Below are positions 54,949 to 63,118 of a stretch of DNA of 64,000 bases, one piece after another. This stretch comes from Endozoicomonas euniceicola (lineage in GTDB: Bacteria; Pseudomonadota; Gammaproteobacteria; Pseudomonadales; Endozoicomonadaceae). Position 1 is the first letter of the stretch; the number at the start of each line of letters is the position of its first letter. The notes beneath the pieces are model-generated. The model made no database searches. It had not been told where the DNA came from and worked only from the letters and a program-made list of their open reading frames with translations. Location of the stretch: NCBI RefSeq assembly GCF_025562755.1, contig NZ_CP103300.1:4837001-4901000 (forward strand). The letters are read 5' to 3'. Position numbers and translations under genes: made by a program.

Positions 54949-55677
54949 TTAATAGGCTGATGTTGAAGCCCCGCCGCATGCACCGGCATCTGGTGGTGGG
55001 TGGTTATTATCCCCATATGAGTTGGTACCCTTAAATACAAGAATACTGCTATGAAGTCCCGGCCCATAAAAATCATCTGCGGCTTGGATTGTATGAAAGA
55101 GAATCTCCGATAATCCAAATTTACTTATATAAATTCCATGTGAAATGTATAAGGCCAGATGAACCACTTTTCCGCTATCATCTCTCATAGCAACCACGTC
55201 ACCGGGTTCAATATCTTTTTTTTTAACAGTAAAATACTTCATTGTGACATTTGATTGTTGAGTGATACCTGTCTTCAAAAAATAACAGAATTGGAGGCAG
55301 GTCATTGTTCGGTCTAACAATGTGTTGGGGTTGTTTGTTAATAGCTGAAAAAATCGATCCTGCACTTCTTCAGAAAGAGTAAGTTCATTATAACCATCGT
55401 CATCAAAACCTGAAAAAATGAAACGAACTTCCCTGTCATTTTGACCTGCTTCTATTAAACATTCTTCAGAAAGGCTGTGGGGGAGTTTGTCATATGTAAT
55501 ACCATTCCCTAACTGAACTTGATAGATAGGTAATACCTTAAGCCCTGCACCAAATGAAAAATCAAAATTAATTTGCTGATTTATTATTCGAATGGTAACC
55601 GCCCATAAATCCTGTGAATAAGCCAGAAAACAAACCGTGAGGAAAAAGCAACGGATTTTATTTAGTAATGAATGCAC
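54949..55677 (-). CDS. Secreted papain-fold (NlpC/P60-like) hypothetical protein
   Basis: Seen: signal peptide (IRCFFLTVCFLAYSQDLWA), then after about residue 120 a Cys-containing helix TMTCLQFCYFLKTG, and IEPGDVVAMRDDSGKVVHLALYISHGIYISKFG, with a His after the GDVV turn. This Cys-then-His order is that of NlpC/P60 and related papain-fold amidases. The tail is Gly/Pro/Asn-rich. GTG start. It lies 17 bases downstream of a truncated holin gene on the same strand. The fold is inferred from motif order, so the enzymatic role is uncertain. Confidence 0.6.
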   Translation of the reverse strand: MHSLLNKIRCFFLTVCFLAYSQDLWAVTIRIINQQINFDFSFGAGLKVLPIYQVQLGNGITYDKLPHSLSEECLIEAGQNDREVRFIFSGFDDDGYNELTLSEEVQDRFFQLLTNNPNTLLDRTMTCLQFCYFLKTGITQQSNVTMKYFTVKKKDIEPGDVVAMRDDSGKVVHLALYISHGIYISKFGLSEILFHTIQAADDFYGPGLHSSILVFKGTNSYGDNNHPPPDAGACGGASTSAY

Positions 55678-55693
55678 AACCTACCCATCCAAT

Positions 55694-55951
55694 TCATGAT
55701 TTAATTTTATGCACTGCCTTTTCAAGCCCACGACTGGCAATGTAGCCACCAATCCCCACTTGTACAATGGAAAAAAGTTTCAGCTCCAGCCCTGATGAGA
55801 GGTCAGGAGCTGACCAGCCTAACCAGCGACAAACGACCAAGGCCGTAAAAACCAGCATCACAACAGGTCGCCAGCTTCTTTGCGGCCAGCCTTCACTCCG
55901 GGCTTCAGGTTTGATTGTGTACCAATTACCAGCTGCTACTTCTATATTTAA
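55694..55951 (-). pseudogene. Truncated phage holin (3TM type)
   Basis: The minus-strand frame 55951-55694 has no ATG except at 55858, and translates with WRPVVMLVFTALVVCRWLGW, then SAPDLSSGLELKLFSIVQVG and IGGYIASRGLEKAVHKI. These resemble the last two-thirds of small phage holins (WRP..ML...L....LGWSAP.L..ELELKL..IVQ.GIGGYI..R..EK). The usual N-terminal helix region is missing: the frame hits a stop 26 bases before the enolase start. A shorter 54-residue product from ATG 55858 is possible. It is probably a prophage remnant. Confidence 0.6.
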
Positions 55952-55976
55952 TTATCTCTAAGTGGAGGTAACGCTC

Positions 55977-57272
55977 ATGGATTTCGAAATTAACGGTCTG
56001 AATGCCCGTGAAATTCTTGATTCCAGAGGAAACCCTACCGTTGAGGTGGAGTGCAGCCTGATCAATGGTATTTCTGCGAGGGCTTCCGTACCGTCTGGCG
56101 CCAGTACGGGCTCCAGAGAAGCGGTTGAACTGAGGGATAATGAAGAGGGGCGATATTCAGGTAAAGGGGTACAAAAGGCTGTTGAGCTGATCAATACCGA
56201 AATAACAGAGCATTTTTACGGAGCCAATGTCCGGGATCAGTCCTGGATTGATAATCAGCTCATACAACTGGATGGCACCCCGGATAAATCACGTTTAGGC
56301 GCTAATGCCATTCTGGGGGTCTCTCTGGCTACCGCAAGAGCAGCAGCCACCGCTGTGCAATTACCGCTTTATCAGTATATTGGCGGAATCAGCGCTAACC
56401 TTCTGCCTGTTCCCTGCCTGAACATTATGAATGGCGGGGTTCATAGTCGCTGGCAGGGCGCTGACTTTCAGGAGTATATGATTGCGCCCTATGGAGCTGA
56501 TACGTTTATCGATGCCATGCGCTGGGCCAGTGAAATTTATCATGCCCTTCGAGCCGTATTGCTGGAGAAAGGGCATCATGTCGGCGTCGGGGATGAAGGT
56601 GGATTTGCGCCTCAGGTTGGTTCCAACAGGGAGCCGCTGGAGCTGATGATTGCCGGTATTGAGAAAACCGGGCTGAAACCGGGCAAGGACGTTGGTCTCT
56701 GCATTGATCCGGCGTCGTCTGAGTTTTACAAAGACGGGAAGTATCACCTTCGTACCGAGAAACGGTCGCTCACTGCTGAAGCAATGACGGACTATTATCG
56801 GGAACTGATTGACGCCTTTCCGATCATTCTGCTGGAAGACGGTCTGGCTGAAGACGACTGGGAAGGCTGGACAGTGCTTAATGATGCCCTGGGCGACCGG
56901 GTTGAGATTGTGGGTGACGATATCTTTGTCACCAATGTTGAATATATTGCCAGGGGGATAGAGCAGGAAGCCGCCAATTCAGCACTCATTAAGTTGAATC
57001 AGATTGGTACGCTAACAGAAACCGTGGATGCGGTGCATCTTTGCCACAGCTGCGGCTGGGGGGCTTTTGTGTCGCACCGTAGTGGTGAGACCATGGATAC
57101 TTTTATTGCTGACCTGACTGTGGCACTGGGAACCGGGCATATGAAAACCGGTGCCCCCTGTCGCGGCGAACGGATAGAAAAATACAATCAGTTGATGCGG
57201 ATTGAGGAAGAACTGGGCGATATGGCGGAGTATGCGGGTAAGGATGCCTTTGTTCGTCCGGTTGAGTGGTAA
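55977..57272 (+). CDS. eno: Divergent enolase
   Basis: Converts 2-phosphoglycerate to phosphoenolpyruvate. Seen: NAREILDSRGNPTVEVE, SGASTGSREAVELRD, metal ligands in LCIDPASSEFY, LLEDGLAEDDWEGW and VGDDIFVTN, catalytic Lys in ALIKLNQIGTLTETV, and VSHRSGETMDTFIADL. The usual NGGxHADNNVDIQEFM reads NGGVHSRWQGADFQEYM, with one extra residue, and GAPxRSDR is GAPCRGER. GGAGGT precedes the ATG at 55977, preferred over 55962. About 431 residues. The usual pyrG neighbour is absent, so this may be a second enolase. Catalytic residues are kept. Confidence 0.9.
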   Translation: MDFEINGLNAREILDSRGNPTVEVECSLINGISARASVPSGASTGSREAVELRDNEEGRYSGKGVQKAVELINTEITEHFYGANVRDQSWIDNQLIQLDGTPDKSRLGANAILGVSLATARAAATAVQLPLYQYIGGISANLLPVPCLNIMNGGVHSRWQGADFQEYMIAPYGADTFIDAMRWASEIYHALRAVLLEKGHHVGVGDEGGFAPQVGSNREPLELMIAGIEKTGLKPGKDVGLCIDPASSEFYKDGKYHLRTEKRSLTAEAMTDYYRELIDAFPIILLEDGLAEDDWEGWTVLNDALGDRVEIVGDDIFVTNVEYIARGIEQEAANSALIKLNQIGTLTETVDAVHLCHSCGWGAFVSHRSGETMDTFIADLTVALGTGHMKTGAPCRGERIEKYNQLMRIEEELGDMAEYAGKDAFVRPVEW

Positions 57273-57329
57273 GAATCATGTTCAGCCAGCGCTTTATATC
57301 TCTATTTCTGACGGGGATTGCATTACTGC

Positions 57330-57725
57330 TTATCCGCTGAGCGCACGATCGCCCAATTGCCCGACATCAGAAAAGCTGAAGTCGGTACCGTTGGGCGATC
57401 TGTTTTTCCAGTTTCTTTGTTGTTTTTTATCCCCAGCCTCCTCATAAAGCCCTGCCAAAGCTGTTTTACCGCGCCTCCTGAGGTTGTGCGGGCACTCGAA
57501 GAAGCTCAGATACAACGGAAGCTTCACTTGTGATATACCCCGATGAGGGCGCAGCCAGAATCGCAAAAGTGACCAAAACCCTTCCATCGTGTTCACATCA
57601 ACTTCATGGAAGCCATGACGGCCTTCACTGACGTATATTCTTACAGTCGAGTACTGTCTGAAACGCTTCACGAACTGGCTGATGCGCCAGGCATGGCACG
57701 GAATAAACGGTTTGGGCTGGTGCAT
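57330..57725 (-). pseudogene. IS1595-family (ISXO2-like) transposase remnant
   Basis: The minus-strand frame contains VNTMEGFWSLLRFWLRPHRG, followed by ISQVKLPLYLSFFECPHNLRRRG, the C-terminal part of the ISXO2-like DDE domain. The N-terminal zinc-binding region and the first catalytic residues are missing, and the tail after RRRGKTAL overlaps the enolase terminator. No terminal inverted repeats were identified. A decayed fragment, not a working element. Confidence 0.75.
57347..57407 (+). terminator. Rho-independent terminator of the enolase gene
   Basis: GATCGCCCAA (57347-57356) / TTGGGCGATC (57391-57400) with inner stem CCGAC / GTCGG, followed by TGTTTTT. Confidence 0.8.
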
Positions 57726-57793
57726 TTTTCCGTGAACTTTCTGCGAAGATCAAGGTCATATAGGTGAAATAACTTATACAGGGACTATATAGA

Positions 57794-58903
57794 ATGGACG
57801 CCATTCGATCTGATCAAGCTGTGAATTACCGGCTGTCAGGAGCCGCAACTCCTCCTTCAACGGCTGAAACATCAAAAGAACGTGAACCAGAAAGACAAAA
57901 CCCTGAACTCAGTGTTGTGCAAGATGTTACGCCGACCGCCGGAATAAAAAGACACTTTGCCGTTACTTTTGGTCGTACTCAGCCAAATACCAACAGGTTG
58001 GCGCAATTAATGGAAAGCCTTAACTCAAGTCTTGCTCAAACGAAGCTACCCGTCAGGGAAAAGCAAGTGATTTTGCAATTTCTTAACCTGATAAACGACA
58101 CCATTAATTCTCTTCAGATAGCTGAAACCCCGGAGTTAGCTTTGACGAAAACATTCGCAAAGAAAGTGATAGAGGACGTCATCAAAAATCCAAACATTCC
58201 AGAGCATCTGCAAAAATCCGTCGATCTTCTTTTTTCTTATTTCCGAGTCTGCAAGTTCTTTGATTACTTTATGTATGGGAGCGTGGATCAAAAGCTTTGT
58301 CGTGATCTTGCAAATTTCCTATCGACGATCCCTGAAAAGGAGCCACTGGAAGTCATGGCTGGAGCCGGCTGGCTGCAAAAAGGTCTGAAAGATCAGGGGG
58401 TGCAGACTCGATCCACTGACAGCTTCAAACTTCTCGAGTCAGATTTATACATTGATCAGGCGCTGGCTCATGAATTATCCATAACTACAGGAATGAAGGA
58501 GCATGTTAAGGATTTTGAGGTTATCGAGGGAGCATCAATAGAAAAAATGGATGCTTTGGCAGCACTGGAAGCTAGCAGTAGTCGAGTTGTTATTATATGC
58601 TGGCCTGATTTCCGTTGCGAAGACCTGATTTATGAAATTTTGGAACACTGCCACAAAAATCAGAAAATGATTATCCATATTGCAAAAAAAGACGAAAACT
58701 TGAGTAATTTACTTATTCGCGCAAAACGGCCAGCTGAGAGAAATAGCTTTATTCCTGTGAAAGATGCGCCTTCTTCCCATGCACACCTTGAAAAACTCAG
58801 CATTGGCTTCTGGAAACAAGTCCCCGAGTGGTTTAAGGCTCTTAAAAAAACAGCAGAAAAAGACCCACGACCTGACTTCAGGATCCGACACTTCGAGCCA
58901 TAA
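57794..58903 (+). CDS. Methyltransferase-fold-like protein with disordered N-terminus (369 aa)
   Basis: The first 50 residues are Pro/Thr/Glu-rich and look disordered, then a helical region (about 60-180), and a region that resembles a class I methyltransferase: LEVMAGAGWLQKGLKDQGV (185-203) as the glycine-rich motif I, an acidic TD at 208-209 as motif II, and VVIICWPDF near 270 as the motif IV strand. The expected ExGxGxG reads EVMAGAGW. No signal peptide. It sits between an IS remnant and the chitinase and is AT-rich for this genome. It could be an effector. Fold inferred from motif order. Confidence 0.6.
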   Translation: MDAIRSDQAVNYRLSGAATPPSTAETSKEREPERQNPELSVVQDVTPTAGIKRHFAVTFGRTQPNTNRLAQLMESLNSSLAQTKLPVREKQVILQFLNLINDTINSLQIAETPELALTKTFAKKVIEDVIKNPNIPEHLQKSVDLLFSYFRVCKFFDYFMYGSVDQKLCRDLANFLSTIPEKEPLEVMAGAGWLQKGLKDQGVQTRSTDSFKLLESDLYIDQALAHELSITTGMKEHVKDFEVIEGASIEKMDALAALEASSSRVVIICWPDFRCEDLIYEILEHCHKNQKMIIHIAKKDENLSNLLIRAKRPAERNSFIPVKDAPSSHAHLEKLSIGFWKQVPEWFKALKKTAEKDPRPDFRIRHFEP

Positions 58904-58950
58904 CGGATATAGGTAAATGTTCCGGCCTTCTCAGACCGAAATAACACAGT

Positions 58951-58988
58951 GAAAGCGAGCATCAGTACTTTCTGATTGAGTCGCTTTC
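58951..58988 (+). terminator. Hairpin after the methyltransferase-like gene
   Basis: GAAAGCGA (58951-58958) / TCGCTTTC (58981-58988) with inner ATCAG / CTGAT. Lacks a T-run, about 48 bases after the stop. Confidence 0.55.
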
Positions 58989-59425
58989 CGTTCAATTTCA
59001 GCTAAATTCCACTACTCATCCAGCCGTGAGTCTTGTCGGCGGTACGCCCGGATAGCTAACATACCCGGAAGCATCCCGGGTAACAGCTGGTCAAGCCAGA
59101 TGCCCCAGATCAATCCAACGCAACGGGGTTAATTTCATATTGGAAAAACTAGCTCTTGTTGCATCTGAAAGTTCTGCTAAACTGAGCACGTCGTATACTA
59201 TTACCCTCAACTCACTATTCCTCACTTACTGAACTTACGGCTTTCGCCCTGTTTAGGGGCGTTCCTGATCCTGATCAATTTTCCTCAGAGAAAAGCTCAC
59301 CTATACATCATGCTGGCATAAAAGCAGCTGCCCTGTTAGGTGCTTCATCGTGTTTCGTGTGTCTTGCACGAAAAAACAGAGACTCCGAAATACTCTTTTC
59401 CCGAATGCTCTGGAGGTAACTCAAG
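58989..59425. other. Intergenic region upstream of the chitinase gene
   Basis: About 440 bases without a gene I can support. ACCCGG / CCGGGT form a short hairpin near 59082-59100. The last 150 bases probably hold the chitinase promoter. Confidence 0.45.
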
Positions 59426-61108
59426 ATGCTTCAACTAAAGACAAAGATATCTACTATTGCTGCATCAGCTGCATTTATGTGCAGCAGCAGTTTGATTTTT
59501 GCCGATGAAGATGTTCCGCCTGGAGAGAGTTATAAAACTGAACAACACACTGCAACAGCAACAGAACCTGACGGCAGCTGGGTCGGAGGCTATTATTCCA
59601 ACTGGTCCTACTGGCGCGGCGGTGGTTATACCAAAGATCTCTCAGCAATCCAAAAAGCCGCTGGATCGGCCAATTACATGGTCTATGCCTTCCTTGGCAT
59701 TACCACAAACAAAACGCTCAGGGACAAAAAGCCACTATACAACGGTGTAACCGTATTAAACGACCAGCAACAAGGGCTACCTGGCACAATAGTTGATCCT
59801 GAAGCGCTGGCACAAAAGATCAGAACAGGACAATCAACATACTGTCCTGCCTATCCGGAAGATGCCAGTGCCTGCAGCGAATCCTATGCGATCACTTACA
59901 TGGAACGTTATGCAAAGGCTTCGATGAATAGGACTATTTTAATGGCCTCTGTTGGTGGTTGGAGCTATACCCAACGCTTTAATGAGTTTTACAAGGATTA
60001 CACAGCCGATCCGAAGGTGATAAGCCGCTTTCTCACTTCAACTGAAAACTGGCTTAAGGGTCATCCTCAATTCAGCGGTATCAGTATTGACTGGGAATAC
60101 CCTGGTTATGGGCATAGTGAAAACCAGGAAGGGCATGAGGGTGAAGGAAAGTTATATACAGAGATGATCACTCAACTGCGCATTATGCTCGACAAACTGG
60201 GAGCGGCCAATAACAAGCGCTACTATATGTCAACAGCCATTGTTGCTTCTGTTAAGAAGGCAAAAGGGCAGGCAAGACAGGGGGTTGACTGGCAAAAAGT
60301 TGCCAAAAACGTCGACTGGTTTGATCTGTTGGCTTTTGACCTCCATGGCGAGTTTGACGCAGGCGCGCCAAAAGATCAGGCCATCGCCAAAAGTATGAGT
60401 GGACCCGACGAGCTGCAGGAAGTCATCGATTACTATATCCAAACCGAAAAAATTCCTGCCCATAAAATCATTCTGGGCATGCCTGCCTATGCACGCGAAA
60501 TGCTGGTTGCAGATAAGCCAACTGACTCAAATAAACAGGGTTATCGTGGCAATTTGCAATATCCTGTTTTTGAGGGTTACGCAGAAGCGTTTAAAAACGC
60601 CTATTACCAGGACAATCCAAACTACTTCGACTATCAGGACAACCCAAATCCCGAGCCCTACTACCCTGTCGGCGGTATGGTAGACTTCACCGGTGCCTAT
60701 GATTACCAGTGCTTCCTTAGCAGTGTTACCGGTGGTAAAGCCACTAACAACTGCCTAACTCTCAACAAAATGGATAACAGAGGCGCACTGGGACAGCTTC
60801 CTCCCGACGAATTAACACTGAGTTATCCAGAGCCTGAAATAGCCTGGCTGTCAGGAAACGAAAAAAATGTTGCTGCCAACTTTGATGCCGCACCTTCATC
60901 AGGTGCACCTTACCCTGCCTATCCAGTGTTTACCTTAGACACCCAGGAAGTAGTCAAAGAAAAAGCAGGTAAGCTGGTCAGGGCCAACAAGCTGGGGGGG
61001 ATGTGGTTTTGGGAGCTAACAGGAGATGCCCTGAAAAGTCCCGAATATTCCCTGTTCTTAGAGGCCTGCAAAGAACTTGGCCGTAATGGAAAGTGCCTGA
61101 CTGATTAA
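59426..61108 (+). CDS. Secreted GH18 family chitinase-like protein
   Basis: Signal peptide (ISTIAASAAFMCSSSLIFA, cleaved before DED). A GH18 barrel follows: GYYSNWSYWRGGGY, YAFLGITT, ILMASVGGWSYTQRF, and the catalytic strand FSGISIDWEYPGYG. The acid Glu224 and Asp222 of DxxDxDxE are present, but the first two Asp are Ser (217, 220), which is unusual. Later strands include LLAFDLHGEFDAG, ILGMPAYAREM and GGMWFWELTGD. No chitin-binding domain was recognised. GGAGGT precedes the ATG. 560 residues. Likely degrades chitin or related host or environmental glycans. Confidence 0.9.
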   Translation: MLQLKTKISTIAASAAFMCSSSLIFADEDVPPGESYKTEQHTATATEPDGSWVGGYYSNWSYWRGGGYTKDLSAIQKAAGSANYMVYAFLGITTNKTLRDKKPLYNGVTVLNDQQQGLPGTIVDPEALAQKIRTGQSTYCPAYPEDASACSESYAITYMERYAKASMNRTILMASVGGWSYTQRFNEFYKDYTADPKVISRFLTSTENWLKGHPQFSGISIDWEYPGYGHSENQEGHEGEGKLYTEMITQLRIMLDKLGAANNKRYYMSTAIVASVKKAKGQARQGVDWQKVAKNVDWFDLLAFDLHGEFDAGAPKDQAIAKSMSGPDELQEVIDYYIQTEKIPAHKIILGMPAYAREMLVADKPTDSNKQGYRGNLQYPVFEGYAEAFKNAYYQDNPNYFDYQDNPNPEPYYPVGGMVDFTGAYDYQCFLSSVTGGKATNNCLTLNKMDNRGALGQLPPDELTLSYPEPEIAWLSGNEKNVAANFDAAPSSGAPYPAYPVFTLDTQEVVKEKAGKLVRANKLGGMWFWELTGDALKSPEYSLFLEACKELGRNGKCLTD

Positions 61109-61155
61109 AGGCATTGGCAATCCTGCCCCGTAGTCCTTTCAAAAGGCTTTTTCAG

Positions 61156-61191
61156 CCCATAACGACACTGGGAATGCTGTGTCGTTATGGG
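61156..61191. terminator. 13-bp perfect hairpin between convergent genes
   Basis: CCCATAACGACAC (61156-61168) / GTGTCGTTATGGG (61179-61191). It lies between the chitinase and permease 3' ends. There is no long T-run, but location and strength suggest termination. Confidence 0.7.
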
Positions 61192-61218
61192 TGACCTTCA
61201 AACACCCCACGCCGACTA

Positions 61219-62544
61219 TCAATGCCTTTCAGAAGCAACCGCCAAAGCTTCTTTTGCCGATGCGCTGTCCGGCAAAACGAGATTGGCAATAACCGTCACA
61301 ATCGCACCAAGAGCCACCCCGTTACCACACACCATTTTCACCAGGTCCGGCAACTCATTCACAATTTCAGGTCGATAGGTGACCGTCAGGCCGGCCGCTA
61401 TACCCAGGGCAAGCACCATGGTGTTACGGCGGGAGAAATCGATTTTTTTCAGAATGCCAATACCACCGGCGAGAATCATACCGAACATGATCACGCCTGC
61501 TCCGCCAATCACCGGCTCAGGCACACTGACAATCAGGGCACCAAACTTTGGCAGCAGTCCGGCAGCAATCAGGATGCCACCGGAGAATGCCACCACATAA
61601 CGACTGGCTACACCGGTAATACCCACAACACCAATATTCTGACTGAATGAGGTGGTCGCCATGGAATTGAATACGCCAGCCAGCGCACTGCTTAAACCTT
61701 CACAGCGAATACCAGCACTCAGACGTTTATTGTCCAGTTCGGTATCACAATAGTTAGACAGGGCAAGGTAATCGCCAACAGACTCCACCATGGAAACGAT
61801 ATATACAACACACATGGCAAGAATAGCTCCCGTGTGAAACTCAATACCAAAATGAAGCGGGTTGGGAATAGCGACCACGGCCGCCTCAGTCACCGGAGTC
61901 AAATCCAGCAAACCAAGGGCAAACCAGAGCAGGTAGCCAATAATCAGACCAATCAGGATGGAAGCTGAGGAGATAAACCCGGAAAACCACTGGTTAAAAA
62001 ACACAACCAGTAAAAACACCACGCCACCCACACCCAGATACATCAGGCTACCGTAGTCTTCAGCGCCCTTTCCTCCAGCCAGCCAGTCCACCGCCACAGG
62101 AAAAATCGTCATACCAATCAGGCAAACAACCGTTCCGGTCACCACCGGCGGAAAAAACTTTCTTATGCGATGAATATAGAAACTCAGAAAGACCTCAAAC
62201 AGTCCGCCCGCGACAGTGGCACCCACCACCGCCGCAAAACCGTATTGAAACCCGATCGTTATAGACACTCCCACAAAAGCAAAGCTAGTCCCCTGAATAA
62301 CAGGCAGTTTCGCCCCCAGCTTAAGCGGAGCAAACCCCAATCCCTGAATCATACTGCCAACGCCGGACATCAGCATGGAAGCATTCACCAGAATAACCGT
62401 TTCCTGTATGGAAAAACCCAGCACCGAAGCCACCACCAGCGGTGCGCCAATGATTCCCGGTAGTGCAGAGAGAAGATGCTGTAAACCCAGAATAAGGCTT
62501 TTTACAAGAGGAGGGCGATCATCAAGCTTATAATACAATTCCAT
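61219..62544 (-). CDS. NCS2 purine permease (XanQ/XanP-like)
   Basis: Proton-coupled nucleobase importer, probably for xanthine or urate. Seen: about 14 spans, LILGLQHLLSALPGIIGAPL, GTSFAFVGVSI, the substrate-site stretch CVVYIVSMVESVGDYLALS, and the NAT signature SQNIGVVGITGVASRYVV (Q-N-x-G with TG), which favours purines over uracil. 441 residues. GGAGGT precedes the ATG. It is divergent from the ygeW-type gene, as expected for a purine-breakdown locus. Confidence 0.92.
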   Translation of the reverse strand: MELYYKLDDRPPLVKSLILGLQHLLSALPGIIGAPLVVASVLGFSIQETVILVNASMLMSGVGSMIQGLGFAPLKLGAKLPVIQGTSFAFVGVSITIGFQYGFAAVVGATVAGGLFEVFLSFYIHRIRKFFPPVVTGTVVCLIGMTIFPVAVDWLAGGKGAEDYGSLMYLGVGGVVFLLVVFFNQWFSGFISSASILIGLIIGYLLWFALGLLDLTPVTEAAVVAIPNPLHFGIEFHTGAILAMCVVYIVSMVESVGDYLALSNYCDTELDNKRLSAGIRCEGLSSALAGVFNSMATTSFSQNIGVVGITGVASRYVVAFSGGILIAAGLLPKFGALIVSVPEPVIGGAGVIMFGMILAGGIGILKKIDFSRRNTMVLALGIAAGLTVTYRPEIVNELPDLVKMVCGNGVALGAIVTVIANLVLPDSASAKEALAVASERH

Positions 62545-63118
62545 ATTACCTCCGTATTGCCTGAGCCAACAATCAACGCAGCAAACTGAACGAAAGCATT
62601 GATGAAATCAGGCCAGGCAACCGTTATTTTTTTTATTAAGACGATCTCACCGGACACCATAATCAATGGCAATGACTTTTTTTTTGATACAGATCATAAA
62701 CAGCAAAACAATATCAAACAAAACCGGCAGTGAAATATTCAGCATTTTATTTTTTCATTTTGATTCTTACTCTGTTTTTATTATCAAACTGATCGAACGG
62801 CTTTTAATAATTAAAATTACAGCAACAACTTTTCCTCACAATAAAATAAACCACCTACAAAGCAGAGTCATAACTCATTGTTTTATATAATATTTCCAAT
62901 AATAAAATCAAACAGAGATACCAGTAACACAAACTGGCACGCATCTTGTTATATACGACAACAGAAGCAGAGTAAAAATAAAACAAGACGAAGTCTCACA
63001 AACTCTTATTCAAAAAAAATAAAACAGTAAGTAGCCGAAACTCCAATCAAGCCGGCAACTGATTTTTATGCAAAAAAAGAACAATTCAATGTTCTAATTA
63101 ACAACAAAGGACCATTCC
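62545..63118. other. AT-rich divergent promoter region, permease and ygeW
   Basis: About 570 bases, notably AT-rich, between divergent genes. It contains a candidate sigma-54 promoter (62935-62950) on the ygeW side. No gene is supported; a 74-codon frame at 62666 has low-complexity composition. Confidence 0.5.
62935..62950 (+). promoter_or_regulatory. Candidate sigma-54 promoter of ygeW
   Basis: TGGCAC, five bases, TTGTT: the same near-consensus form as before fleN, including ATAT right after. It lies about 170 bases before the ygeW-type start. E. coli has a sigma-54 activator gene, ygeV, beside ygeW, which is consistent. Confidence 0.6.
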
